Position numbers and translations under genes: made by a program | Source: Oscillospiraceae bacterium | GTDB taxonomy: Bacteria > Bacillota > Clostridia > Oscillospirales > CAG-272 | Length of the DNA: 62,527 nt | Reading direction: 5' to 3' | Assembly (NCBI GenBank): GCA_015064785.1 | Contig: SVRM01000006.1 | Location: 1-62,527 of the forward strand | Part shown: in pieces, positions 7,140-15,532 of the stretch | Numbering within the stretch: the first letter of the stretch is position 1 | Layout of the letters: each line of letters begins with the position of its first letter | The notes under the pieces: model-generated | Database searches by the model: none | What the model was told of the DNA's origin: nothing | Seen by the model: only the letters and a program-made list of their open reading frames with translations

Positions 7140-7394
7140 ATGATGTTTGGTTTCAATGAAGAAAGCACGGTGGTCTGGGGACAGCTGCTTCGGCTGGCGG
7201 AGGAGGGGGACCTCAGGGCAATCAAGCTGTATTACGAAATGCTGGAGAAAAAACAGCGGCAGAAGAAGGCGTCTGCGGCGGACACGGAACTGGAACAGAT
7301 GGCGGCGATCCGTCGGGCAGTATTCGGTGAAAGGGTGTCAGAGGCAGAGGAAGCAGAGGTGGATGACGGTTGGGATGGGGAGGCGGGTGACTGA
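7140..7394 (+). CDS. Terminase small subunit-like protein lacking the DNA-binding domain
   Basis: An 84-residue acidic protein directly before the terminase large subunit. LLRLAEEGDLRAIKLYYEML resembles the segment following the helix-turn-helix in many phage small terminases (the 'A.eGD..AiklyyE' pattern), and the tail is a charged coiled-coil-like helix plus an acidic end. The N-terminal helix-turn-helix is missing: the frame is closed by a TGA at 7134-7136, just upstream of the ATG. The ribosome site is weak. The identification rests on this short match and on position. Confidence 0.5.
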   Translation: MMFGFNEESTVVWGQLLRLAEEGDLRAIKLYYEMLEKKQRQKKASAADTELEQMAAIRRAVFGERVSEAEEAEVDDGWDGEAGD

Positions 7395-7436
7395 GGGTGG
7401 GAGGGCGGATGACAATGCGCAGAGGAGGGCGATACA

Positions 7437-8759
7437 GTGATACCATACCGGTTCGGTGACAAACACAAAGCATACATGCGGCGGGCGCTGCATTCTACCA
7501 TGAACGTTGCGGAAGGGGCGGTACGTTCCGGGAAAACGGTGGACAATGTATTTGTGTTTGCACATCTTCTGGAGACGACCAGTGATCGGCTGCATCTGGC
7601 GACTGGTGCGACGGGCGGGACGGCGAAGGTGACGCTGGGGGACTGCGGCGGGTTCGGTCTGGAAGCAATCTTTCGCGGAAGGAGCCGCTGGCACAGCTAC
7701 AAGGGGTGTGATGCGATGACGGTGATGACACCGACAGGCGAAAAAACGGTGTTGTTTGCCGGCGGCAAAAATGCGGATGCCTACAAACGGATACGCGGGT
7801 TATCCATCGGGATGTGGCTGGCGACTGAGATCAATCTGCATCATCCGTCGTTTATCCGCGAAGCGTTTTCCAGACAGCTGGCGGCATCTGACCGGCGTGT
7901 GTTCTGGGATCTCAATCCGGATGCGCCCGGTGCGCCGATCTATCGGGATTATCTTGACCGATATGCATCGATGTCGGCGCAGGGACTGCTGTCACCGCGT
8001 TTTTTCAATCATGAGCGGTTTACGATCTTTGACAATGCGGCGATTTCTCCGGAGCAGCTGTCGGATGTGCTTGCTCAGTACGAGCCGGGATCCTTGTGGT
8101 ATCGGCGCGACATTGAAGGACAGCGATGCGCAGCGGAGGGCATGATCTACACGCGGTATGCCGATGATCCCGGTGCATTTACCGCAGAGAAGGGAGACAT
8201 TCCGCCGCTGTCATTTGCATCGGTCGGTGTGGACTTCGGCGGGACACGGTCGAAAACGACGCTGGTTTGCTGCGGATTTACGCCCGGATACACGGCGCTG
8301 TATGTGCTTGGGGAGGAAGCACTTGGCGGAGATGTCGGGGATGACATTACATCGGATGAGGTCTGTGATGCAGTGGAGCGGTTTCTTGTCCGGATGCACA
8401 GCACCTATCCCTGCGTGCCGATTCGTTATCTGTTCTGCGACAGTGAAGCGCAGTATCTGATTCACGGGGTGCGGCGGCGTCTTCATGACAGCAAATATCC
8501 GTATGTCCGTGCGGTATCTTTGCAGAATGCGCGGAAGCTGCCGATTGCGGAACGGATTGCATGTGAAGTATCACTGTTTGCGCAGGGGCGTATCCGGTTG
8601 GTTGGCGGAGAGACGGATCGGCTGGGCGCAGGATTGTGCGGGGCGATGTGGGATCCCGGCAAGGAGGGCGATGTACGGCTGGACAACTTTACATCGGATA
8701 TTGACATTCTGGACGCATTTGAATATGCGTTTGAAGGATTTATCCGGAAGTTCCGGTAG
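7437..8759 (+). CDS. Phage terminase large subunit
   Basis: GTG start at 7437 behind AGAGGAGGG; 440 residues. The N-terminal ATPase carries the terminase-type Walker A GAVRSGKT (27-34) and a Walker-B-like strand ending in WLATEI. The C-terminal RNase-H-like nuclease shows its spaced acidic residues: VGVDFGG, YLFCDSEAQYL and DILDAFEYAFE. The protein pumps DNA into a prohead and cuts it. Both activities look intact, which argues against decay of the cluster. It follows the small-subunit-like gene and precedes the portal. Confidence 0.92.
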   Translation: MIPYRFGDKHKAYMRRALHSTMNVAEGAVRSGKTVDNVFVFAHLLETTSDRLHLATGATGGTAKVTLGDCGGFGLEAIFRGRSRWHSYKGCDAMTVMTPTGEKTVLFAGGKNADAYKRIRGLSIGMWLATEINLHHPSFIREAFSRQLAASDRRVFWDLNPDAPGAPIYRDYLDRYASMSAQGLLSPRFFNHERFTIFDNAAISPEQLSDVLAQYEPGSLWYRRDIEGQRCAAEGMIYTRYADDPGAFTAEKGDIPPLSFASVGVDFGGTRSKTTLVCCGFTPGYTALYVLGEEALGGDVGDDITSDEVCDAVERFLVRMHSTYPCVPIRYLFCDSEAQYLIHGVRRRLHDSKYPYVRAVSLQNARKLPIAERIACEVSLFAQGRIRLVGGETDRLGAGLCGAMWDPGKEGDVRLDNFTSDIDILDAFEYAFEGFIRKFR

Positions 8760-8848
8760 ACTGCTGTATGATGGATACGGCAGGCAGCGGAGGTGTTCTG
8801 CACGGCATTCAAAAATGACATCTTAATTAAAATGGAGGAGGAGCAATT

Positions 8849-10285
8849 ATGATCAATCCGATTCTTGAATTTCTGGAAGAAGAATACGGATATGCGCCGC
8901 CGGCGCACATTTACGAGCCGATTCGGCAGGCGCGGGCATGGTGGGCGGGAACCTGGGAGCCGTTTCATACATCGGTGGAGCATCACACGGGACTGTCACC
9001 GCGCCGCCGTGAAATGTACAAAATGGGAATGGCGAAGAAAATCTGTGAGGACTGGGCGACGATGCTCTGCAATGACAAAACTGCGGTGACGACAGGCGAT
9101 GCCGTACTTGACCGTGTACTGTTTGGTGATCGGCACGGGATGGGCGGTATTCTGACGCAGGGCGGGTTTTGGGGACGGCTGCATTCCTTTGTGGAGCTGG
9201 TTTTTGCGCTGGGGTCCGGTGCGGCTGTGGTCAGTCTGTCCGGAGCGCGGTATGACGAGGACGGAATGCTGATCGCCGCAGACGGTATGGCTCTGGATTT
9301 TCTGCCGGCGGATCAGATATTTCCGCTGTATGTGGAAAACGGTGAGGTGGTTTCCTGTGCGTTTCTCGGTCGGAACGGTACCTGCTGTGACGGCGATGGG
9401 GATGCACTGACGCTTCTGTCTGTCCACGAACGGCTGAGCAGCGGCAGATGGCGTATTACCAATCATGCCTTTGACGCGGAATTTCAGCCGACGGCGCTTC
9501 CGCATGGGATGACAGCCTGCTTTTACACGGATCGTCCGCTGTTTGCGATTCTGACGCCGAATGTACAGCCGGCGGATGCCGCCGCGGCAGCACATGGTAT
9601 GGGGGCTTCGGTATTTGCCTGTGCCTACGACAATCTCAAAGGGGTGGATCTGGCGTACAACAACTTCTGCCGTGATCTGTATCTGGGCGGCAAAAAGGTT
9701 TTTATGAACCAGTCGCTGATCGGTGAGGATCGCTTTGGCAACCGTGTTGCGCCGGACGATGTTGCTCAGCAGCTGTTTATGACGGTCGGAGATGGGGATC
9801 TTGCAGCGGAAACCATGATTGTGGAACACAATCCTGCGCTTCGTGCCGAGGAAAACCGGACGGCATTGCAGGCGCAGCTGGATTATCTGTCGTTCAAGGT
9901 TGGGTTTGGTACACGGCACTACCGGTTTTCCGATGACCGTGTTGTGACAGCGACACAGTATGCCGGCGAACGTCAGGAGCTGTTCCGCAATGCGTCCAGA
10001 CACTATCTGCATATGGAGGAGTTTCTGCGTGTGCTTGTGCATCTGGCGTGGTATGCTGCTGCGGTTTTGCAGGGGATGGATCTGCCTCAGCCGGAGAACA
10101 TTACCGTAGACTTTGACGACAGTTTCTTTATCGATCCGGCAGCAGAGCGCGAACGCGACCTTTCCGAGGTGAGAGCGGGGATTCTTGCACCATGGGAGTA
10201 CCGTATGAAGTATTACGGTGATTCCGAGGAATATGCAAGGGCGACTGTCGGGACGCTGAGCAGTACGGATGCCGCTGCATTGTAA
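8849..10285 (+). CDS. Phage portal protein
   Basis: A 478-residue protein with a strong GGAGGAGG site. Position between terminase and scaffold, length, and the pattern YKMGMAKKICEDWATMLCNDKTAV near the N-terminus (split as YKMGMAKKICEDW and ATMLCNDK) fit the SPP1-gp6-like portal family, which forms the dodecameric ring at the head vertex. The C-terminal region (DDSFFIDPAAERERDLSE, EVRAGILAPWEYRMKYYG) is the family's usual helical crown segment. The ORF is intact. Confidence 0.88.
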   Translation: MINPILEFLEEEYGYAPPAHIYEPIRQARAWWAGTWEPFHTSVEHHTGLSPRRREMYKMGMAKKICEDWATMLCNDKTAVTTGDAVLDRVLFGDRHGMGGILTQGGFWGRLHSFVELVFALGSGAAVVSLSGARYDEDGMLIAADGMALDFLPADQIFPLYVENGEVVSCAFLGRNGTCCDGDGDALTLLSVHERLSSGRWRITNHAFDAEFQPTALPHGMTACFYTDRPLFAILTPNVQPADAAAAAHGMGASVFACAYDNLKGVDLAYNNFCRDLYLGGKKVFMNQSLIGEDRFGNRVAPDDVAQQLFMTVGDGDLAAETMIVEHNPALRAEENRTALQAQLDYLSFKVGFGTRHYRFSDDRVVTATQYAGERQELFRNASRHYLHMEEFLRVLVHLAWYAAAVLQGMDLPQPENITVDFDDSFFIDPAAERERDLSEVRAGILAPWEYRMKYYGDSEEYARATVGTLSSTDAAAL

Positions 10286-10310
10286 CTGGATATCATGAAA
10301 GGACAACACT

Positions 10311-10751
10311 ATGGAAGAACAAATCACACAGATTGCCGCATCGGACGACACTGCCGATGCGGCAATGGAGGAACACCGTGCGGCGCTGGCGAAAATGCGG
10401 TCTGCATATGCGCTGGAACAGCTGTATGCTGCATCGGGTGCGAAAGATCCTGCGCTTCTCAGTCGTTTGATTGATGTGGAACAGGGAGATATTTCCTTTG
10501 GCGAGGACGGTGTTCCCGATGTATCTGCGGTCAGGGAGAAAATCGAGACACTGCGCCGCGAAAAATCGTATCTGTTTGCAGATGCGGTGAAAGAGGAGAC
10601 GGGCGGTGCGGCGGATGGCGGCGGTATGCGCAGCCGCGGTACAACTGCGCCGATGCGTCTGGGTGTCATTGCGCAGCAGGATCCGTCACAAATGGACGAT
10701 GTGTCCTATTACCGTGCTGTTCTCGGACGCAAACGAAACAGCCGCAGATGA
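10311..10751 (+). CDS. Phage scaffold-like protein
   Basis: A 146-residue, charged, largely helical protein between portal and coat genes, the standard scaffold position. It contains EEHRAALAKMRSAYALEQLY and LLSRLIDVEQGDISFGEDGV, and ends in a basic tail (GRKRNSRR), as scaffolds usually do for coat binding. No protease gene is seen, so proheads may mature without proteolysis, as in P22. Start supported by AAAGGA. Confidence 0.65.
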   Translation: MEEQITQIAASDDTADAAMEEHRAALAKMRSAYALEQLYAASGAKDPALLSRLIDVEQGDISFGEDGVPDVSAVREKIETLRREKSYLFADAVKEETGGAADGGGMRSRGTTAPMRLGVIAQQDPSQMDDVSYYRAVLGRKRNSRR

Positions 10752-10904
10752 TGTGAAGATACCCGGTCAGCCAAGTTCGGGTGTGCGGCGTCATGACCAC
10801 GGCGCATGGAATGCGCGGAGTTGACGATGTGTGACCTGCCGCACACGAAGGCTGTCTGACGGTATTATAATAACCTTACAGAAAAGAAAGAGAGGAACAT
10901 TCAA

Positions 10905-12017
10905 ATGGCAAATTCTATTGTTACACTGCGCGACATTGCGCGTACGGCTCTGCCGCATCTGATGAACAACCTGGTATTCCCGCGTCTGGTTCACAGCGAT
11001 TTTTCCGATGCGCTGGCAGCAAAGCAGGGGGATACGGTGCAGGTCCGCAAGCCGGTCAACTACATCGCACGCGACTTTGATCCTGACGCCGGCACACAGA
11101 CACAGGAGTTGGAGGAAGGCTCTGTTGAGGTAAAGCTCGACAAGATTGCCTCTGTCGACATTGAGGTTTCCGCGCTCGATGCGGCTCTGAATTTCGACTC
11201 GATTGACCGTCTGTTCATCGAGCCGGCGGCGATTGCACTGGCAGAAAAGCTGAATGCAGACGGTCTGGCGCTGTACCGCGATATTGCGGCAACGGTCGGT
11301 ACTGCTGGCAAGACACCCTCCGAGCTGTCGGATCTGGCGGCGGTTCGCGGTGCGCTCAATGATGCACTGGTTCCGCAGGCACCACGCTATGCGGTCTGGG
11401 ATACGGCGGCGGATACGGCTTTTGCAACGGTTCCGGCACTGGTCAATGCGGAAAAGAGCGGCTCTACCGATGCACTCCGCGAAGGTGCGCTCGGCCGTGT
11501 CTTCGGCATTGACAACTACATGAGCCAGGCGGTTGTCAAGCACGAAACCGGTATCACTGCTGCGGATGGCGTTACTGTCAAGAGCAAGGCGGCAGAGGGT
11601 GCGCAGACACTCGATCTTACCGGTACGACACTGACCGGTTATCTCAAGGCCGGTGATCTGATGCAGATCGGCGGCAAGAACTATACAGTCGTCGAGGATA
11701 CAGCGGCTGCAGCTTCCAATACGATCAGCGGTGTTAAGGTGACCCCCGCACTTCCCGCACTGACTGCCGGCACTGCGGTTACGCTGATCGGTTCCCATAC
11801 AGCGAACCTGGCATTCCATCCGTCTGCCTTCGCGTTTGTTACCCGTCCGTTGTCCGAACCGGCTGGTGTTGAATCGTATGTCACCTCCTTTGACGGTATC
11901 TCCCTGCGTGTCGTTCGCGGCTACGATATGAAGTACAAGCGCGAGATGCTGTCCATGGACGTTCTCTATGCGTACAAGACCATCTATCCCGAACTGGCGG
12001 TACGCTGTCTTGGCTGA
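10905..12017 (+). CDS. Major capsid protein, P22 coat-like
   Basis: A 370-residue protein beginning MANSIVTLRDIARTALPHL after GAGAGGAA. VRKPVNYIARDF, GRVFGIDNYMSQAVVKHETG and the C-terminal VRVVRGYDMKY-type block (here LRVVRGYDMKYKREMLSMDV) match the P22 coat/gp5 family, an HK97-fold shell protein. A Gly/Thr/Ala-rich stretch at about residues 215-305 occupies the place of the P22 insertion domain. A TATAAT-like box (about 10866) lies upstream without a convincing -35; coat genes often get extra expression. Confidence 0.85.
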   Translation: MANSIVTLRDIARTALPHLMNNLVFPRLVHSDFSDALAAKQGDTVQVRKPVNYIARDFDPDAGTQTQELEEGSVEVKLDKIASVDIEVSALDAALNFDSIDRLFIEPAAIALAEKLNADGLALYRDIAATVGTAGKTPSELSDLAAVRGALNDALVPQAPRYAVWDTAADTAFATVPALVNAEKSGSTDALREGALGRVFGIDNYMSQAVVKHETGITAADGVTVKSKAAEGAQTLDLTGTTLTGYLKAGDLMQIGGKNYTVVEDTAAAASNTISGVKVTPALPALTAGTAVTLIGSHTANLAFHPSAFAFVTRPLSEPAGVESYVTSFDGISLRVVRGYDMKYKREMLSMDVLYAYKTIYPELAVRCLG

Positions 12018-12018
12018 T

Positions 12019-12396
12019 ATGACGGCGGCGGGAAAGAGCGGCTATGGTGATTATGAAACCTATGTCGCCGATCATGAGGATATGATTCCGCCGGGTGAGT
12101 TTGCGCGGTATGACAGGATTGCTTCCTGTATGGTGGACTTTCTGGCGGGACGCGCGGTGGATGCCGGCAACGGCGCGGTAAGAGAAGCAGTTCACTGGCA
12201 GATCTGGTTTATGCGCCAGCGCGGCTCGCTGGGAGCTTGCTTTGACACGCTTCCGCAGAAGGAAAGTTTCGGCGGGTATTCCATTGAACGCAGTGCTGCA
12301 GGAGACGGTGAGAAGATCCGTCTGTTCGGACTGGAGGTCAGTCCGATGATGATTTCGGTTTTGCGTGTGGGAGGAGTGATCTCGCTTTGGATCTGA
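12019..12396 (+). CDS. Head-tail connector-like protein
   Basis: The ATG at 12019 is one base after the coat stop; 125 residues. Acidic N-terminus with MIPPGEFARYDRIASCMVDF, then AVREAVHWQIWFMRQ. The size, helical nature and position directly after the coat gene fit the small adaptor proteins that bind the portal ring. No catalytic motif. Its end overlaps the next gene by 10 bp, implying coupled translation. Confidence 0.55.
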   Translation: MTAAGKSGYGDYETYVADHEDMIPPGEFARYDRIASCMVDFLAGRAVDAGNGAVREAVHWQIWFMRQRGSLGACFDTLPQKESFGGYSIERSAAGDGEKIRLFGLEVSPMMISVLRVGGVISLWI

Positions 12397-12776
12397 ATCT
12401 GGCAAATGAGATCTCAGCACCTGTCACGGTCTGGCATTTTCTGGCGGAGGATGAGGGCGGCGGTGCGGTTTGGCATCCCGTTCTGTATGATGCAGCGGTG
12501 GTGCGTGCGGAGAGGGTATCCGAGGTACGGATGACGCGGCATGGAGTGGCGGAATTGCAGGGATTTCTGTTTCCGACGGAGCATCTGATACCGGTGACGC
12601 CGTCGGTTGGACACGACTGTATTGCGCCGGGGGATTTCACATTCTGTGAATCCCCTGCCTCCGCACAGCGGTCCGGGGCTGAGGTATACTGTTTTCATGA
12701 AGTCATCCGCCCGCCGCGGTTGCGCTGCGGGACGATGGTTGAATGGGTGCAGTTTACAGTAACGGCGATTGTGTAA
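12387..12776 (+). CDS. Minor capsid/head completion protein (Minor_capsid_1-like)
   Basis: The start is a TTG at 12387, about 10 bp after GGAGGAG and overlapping the previous gene; no ATG is available at this point. The 129-residue product has VTVWHFLAEDEGGGAVWHPV and ends VEWVQFTVTAIV, a beta-rich pattern like the small proteins preceding Minor_capsid_2 in Firmicute phages. The name rests mostly on gene order. Confidence 0.5.
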   Translation: MDLNLANEISAPVTVWHFLAEDEGGGAVWHPVLYDAAVVRAERVSEVRMTRHGVAELQGFLFPTEHLIPVTPSVGHDCIAPGDFTFCESPASAQRSGAEVYCFHEVIRPPRLRCGTMVEWVQFTVTAIV

Positions 12777-12804
12777 CGATGAACAATAATGTTTAACGTT
12801 ATAC
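12771..12804. repeat. GTGTAACGAT inverted pair (copy 1)
   Basis: GTGTAACGAT at 12771 and AACGTTATAC at 12795 form an imperfect inverted repeat across the gap between two head-completion genes. It belongs to the motif family found at 14195, 18373, 19794 and 21833. Confidence 0.5.
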
Positions 12805-12819
12805 ATACAGGAGGATCGG

Positions 12820-13203
12820 ATGACAGGATTTGTAATTGAAACGGTACTGGATGATGCGGCGATTGCAGCACGCTGTCATGATGCGTTTTCGTTTGCGGTC
12901 GGTGTGCTCGGTGATGCGATCCGGGATGACTGTATGGTCTATGTTCCGTATGACACGGGTACACTTTGCCGCAGTGTGACACGCGGTGCGGTTCTGGATG
13001 CGGAGGGACAGATCGGCTGTGATGTGATCTGGTCGGCACCGTATGCATCTGCGGTATACTACGGGGACAGCCGCGGCGTTCGCTATAAAACAGAGCATCA
13101 TGCTCATGCGAGAGCACGGTGGTTTGAAGGTGCCTGTGGTACCTGCTGCGATGCCTGGTTGGAAGCTGTACGCGGTGCGGTACGGATGGGATTCGGTTCA
13201 TAA
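12820..13203 (+). CDS. Minor capsid protein (Minor_capsid_2/gp10-like)
   Basis: A 127-residue protein behind AGGAGGA. DDCMVYVPYDTGTLCRSV followed by VIWSAPYASAVYYGDSRG is the characteristic pattern of this tail-completion family (Y-V-P-x-D-T-G-x-L ... W-x-x-P-Y-A ... YYG). Family members sit at the head-tail joining region. Cys-rich for a phage protein (five cysteines). Confidence 0.75.
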   Translation: MTGFVIETVLDDAAIAARCHDAFSFAVGVLGDAIRDDCMVYVPYDTGTLCRSVTRGAVLDAEGQIGCDVIWSAPYASAVYYGDSRGVRYKTEHHAHARARWFEGACGTCCDAWLEAVRGAVRMGFGS

Positions 13204-13218
13204 CGGAGGTGAGAGCGG

Positions 13219-13713
13219 ATGACGGGTCAGGAAGCGGAATATACGACACAGACGGCGGATGCTGCGGTGAGCGGTGCACTGTATCGATTTTTTGCTGCAT
13301 TTACGGGCTTTGATGCGGCACATTCTCTGGGCTACGAGGCAGAAGTGCCGGAGGTGCGCGGAGAGATGGGCGGCTTTGGCTGCGGTGCGGACAGTACGAC
13401 GGCTGAAATGGCGGCTGTGTTTACGATGGAGCCAACGCTGACGCGGGTGCGTCGGTACATCAACGGCGGCGGTACGCTGCGCGGTGCGTGTACGGTGACG
13501 GGGCGTGTACGTGATGACGATGCACAGAAGCGGCGTGAAACTGCGGCATTTTTCGGCGCACTTGCGGCGTATATACAGAAAGCCGGTGCGCGGTATGTGG
13601 ATGGGGAACGGGTCTATGTGATTCGTCCTGCGGCACATCCGGCGCGTTTGCGGCTGACCGGAGACGGTGCGGTCTGGGAGCTGCGCTGTTCTGTGGAATT
13701 TAATGATAATTGA
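13219..13713 (+). CDS. Minor capsid/tail terminator-like protein
   Basis: A 164-residue protein with a GGAGGTGAG site. Position between Minor_capsid_2 and the tail-tube gene, plus a mixed alpha/beta pattern (TRVRRYINGGGTLRGACTV, RYVDGERVYVIRP, VWELRCSVEFND at the C-terminus), fits the Minor_capsid_3 or tail-terminator group. No catalytic residues noticed. Confidence 0.6.
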   Translation: MTGQEAEYTTQTADAAVSGALYRFFAAFTGFDAAHSLGYEAEVPEVRGEMGGFGCGADSTTAEMAAVFTMEPTLTRVRRYINGGGTLRGACTVTGRVRDDDAQKRRETAAFFGALAAYIQKAGARYVDGERVYVIRPAAHPARLRLTGDGAVWELRCSVEFNDN

Positions 13714-13729
13714 AAAGGAGAAATTGGAC

Positions 13730-14194
13730 ATGGGTCTGGTAACAAGAAGTGACATGCGTTCCTATCTTCTGGTGAACGGCGTGTACCGCGAGATCGGGGA
13801 AGGATTTACCGATTTTACGGAAAACAAGAATCCGAAGGAATATTCCCGTCAGTACATTCATGAATCAGCGGAGCGTACCGATCTGGTCGGGTTTGCACCG
13901 AGTGTGACGTATGCGTTTGATGTATTCGATGCAGATGAGGTGCAGGCGGCGCTGATGGAAATCATGCTTTCCGAGGCGGTCGGCGATGCGGCGGCTGTGA
14001 CGGTGGTGACGGCATTTCTGCATAAGCCGGCAGAGGACGGCTGTGTCGAAGCCGTTTGCCGTGAATACACGGTTTGTCCTGCCAAGCTGGGTGCGGGTAC
14101 GGAAGCGTTGATCTGTTCCGGTACGCTCAAAGCGCGCGGAGATGCAAAAAGAGGCACATTTGATGTGGCCTCTAAGCAGTTCCATGAAAAGTAA
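13730..14194 (+). CDS. Major tail (tube) protein
   Basis: The ATG at 13730 follows AAAAGGAG; upstream in-frame codons overlap the previous gene and are rejected. 154 residues. MGLVTRSDMRSYLLVNGVYR, GEGFTDFTENKNPKEYSRQY and a C-terminal LICSGTLKARGDAKRGTFDV fit the beta-sandwich tail-tube family of siphoviruses. Immediately downstream is the best copy of the GTGTA-type palindrome. Confidence 0.75.
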   Translation: MGLVTRSDMRSYLLVNGVYREIGEGFTDFTENKNPKEYSRQYIHESAERTDLVGFAPSVTYAFDVFDADEVQAALMEIMLSEAVGDAAAVTVVTAFLHKPAEDGCVEAVCREYTVCPAKLGAGTEALICSGTLKARGDAKRGTFDVASKQFHEK

Positions 14195-14222
14195 ATCGAT
14201 ACACATATATTTGTGTATCGAT
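14195..14222. repeat. ATCGATACACA palindrome (copy 2)
   Basis: Perfect 11-bp arms ATCGATACACA and TGTGTATCGAT around a 6-base loop, in the gap after the tail-tube gene. It shares the TACAC/GTGTA core with the other copies. Confidence 0.75.
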
Positions 14223-14264
14223 AAACATTAAATCGTATGTGAGAAAGGAATAGGAGGGGTTGGG

Positions 14265-14669
14265 ATGAAACCGTTTGTGATTGGCGACAAACGCTTTGCA
14301 TTTGACGTGACAAATGCGGATGATCTGCGCCGTCTGGAGCGTGCGTTTTCACTTCTGTGTACGCAGAACAACGAAATGACTGCGGCGGATGGGGCGGCAA
14401 TGTCGGCATCGGAGCAGATGCGCACGATTTTCCGCATGTATCATGATTTCTTTGAGACACTGTTTCCAGGACGTTCTGCGGAGATTGTCGGTGAGGAGCC
14501 GAGTGTCGGACGTGCGGGGCGTGCTTTTGATCGCTGGGCGGCGTATCTGCGCAGTTGTGTTGAGGAAGAGGAACGCTGTGACCGCATGATGCGTCAGATT
14601 TATCTGGGTGAGATGACGGTCGGGGAGACTGCGTCTGACGGTTCCGGACGGATGATGGAGGTACGCTGA
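14265..14669 (+). CDS. Tail assembly chaperone-like protein
   Basis: A 134-residue, acidic, helical protein (MKPFVIGDKRFAFDVTNADD; RTIFRMYHDFFETLFPGRSA) located between tube and Gp15-like genes, with an AGGAGGGG site. Size and place match first chaperones (lambda gpG-like; DUF6673 in Firmicute phages). Its stop overlaps the next ATG by one base (TGATG). No slippery frameshift heptamer is obvious at the end. Confidence 0.6.
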   Translation: MKPFVIGDKRFAFDVTNADDLRRLERAFSLLCTQNNEMTAADGAAMSASEQMRTIFRMYHDFFETLFPGRSAEIVGEEPSVGRAGRAFDRWAAYLRSCVEEEERCDRMMRQIYLGEMTVGETASDGSGRMMEVR

Positions 14670-15532
14670 TGGGACTGCCGTTCTGGGAGATGCCGGACGG
14701 TCTGGTCATTGGCGGCAGACGCTATCCGATTGATTCGGATTTCCGTGTGGGGCTTCGTGTCCGGCAGATGTTCTGGGAGCCGTATTATCAGGTGCGGCAG
14801 GGGCAGCTGCTTGAGGGGATCCGTCGGCTGCTGTTTTTGGATGCGGCACCGGCGGTCGGTCTGGAAACGCCGATGTTATGTGCGGTGCTGTGGTATCTTC
14901 TGGACGGCAGAATGACACAGGAGCGGATTCTGCGGCGGCTTTGCGGCGAAGGTGTACCGGGAATTGCGGTTCCGGATGCGGCAGATGCGGTGTTTTCCTA
15001 TCTCTGGGACATGCCTGCACTGTATGCGGCGTTTTTGGAGGCCTATCAGATGGATTTATTGACGGTGAAGCTGCATCTCTGGCAGTTTGATGCACTGTTT
15101 GCGGCTCTGCCGGAGGAATGTATGCTGAGCAGGACGATGGCGCTTCGCGCCGCGCCGACCGATTCCGCTGAGGACGGGGAAGCCCGTGCGGCTCTTGCGG
15201 CGCAGAAGCTGGCGGTCCGCATTCCGGATGCCGATACCCTGCATCGGCTGTACCTGGACCAGACCGGGGATGTTGTCTGTTGTTCGTTTGCAAAACAGGG
15301 AAAAACCGGAGACAGAACCCGGGCGGCAGGACAGGAGGATCGGATATCGGTGACGGAATGCGGCGATGAATACGGCGGATTCCCTCCGATGACTCTTTTG
15401 GACATGATGAAAAACAATGAACAGGAGGAATTACGATATGCAGAATGCAGATGGGCAGGTTTTGATCCGTGCGGAGATGGACACGGCGGCTGTGACGCGC
15501 GGGATTGCAGAGATGAAAACCGCGCTGAATGA
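14669..15532 (+). CDS. Gp15-like tail assembly protein
   Basis: A 287-residue protein. LVIGGRRYPIDSDFRVGLRV near the N-terminus and the helical middle (VFSYLWDMPALYAAFLEAYQ; LHLWQFDALFAALPEE) fit bacteriophage Gp15 (PF06854), a tail-assembly factor typically encoded before the tape measure. Its last ~95 bp overlap the tape-measure gene in another frame, unusually long for this cluster. Confidence 0.75.
   Translation: MGLPFWEMPDGLVIGGRRYPIDSDFRVGLRVRQMFWEPYYQVRQGQLLEGIRRLLFLDAAPAVGLETPMLCAVLWYLLDGRMTQERILRRLCGEGVPGIAVPDAADAVFSYLWDMPALYAAFLEAYQMDLLTVKLHLWQFDALFAALPEECMLSRTMALRAAPTDSAEDGEARAALAAQKLAVRIPDADTLHRLYLDQTGDVVCCSFAKQGKTGDRTRAAGQEDRISVTECGDEYGGFPPMTLLDMMKNNEQEELRYAECRWAGFDPCGDGHGGCDARDCRDENRAE

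Noticed and set aside
8996-10669. Long minus-strand open frame (557 codons) across portal and scaffold
   Set aside because: Antisense shadow of the portal and scaffold genes with no ribosome site or recognisable domain.
10860-10872. Dedicated promoter for the major capsid gene
   Set aside because: TATAAT is present but no acceptable -35 lies 16-18 bp upstream, so it was mentioned only in the coat entry.
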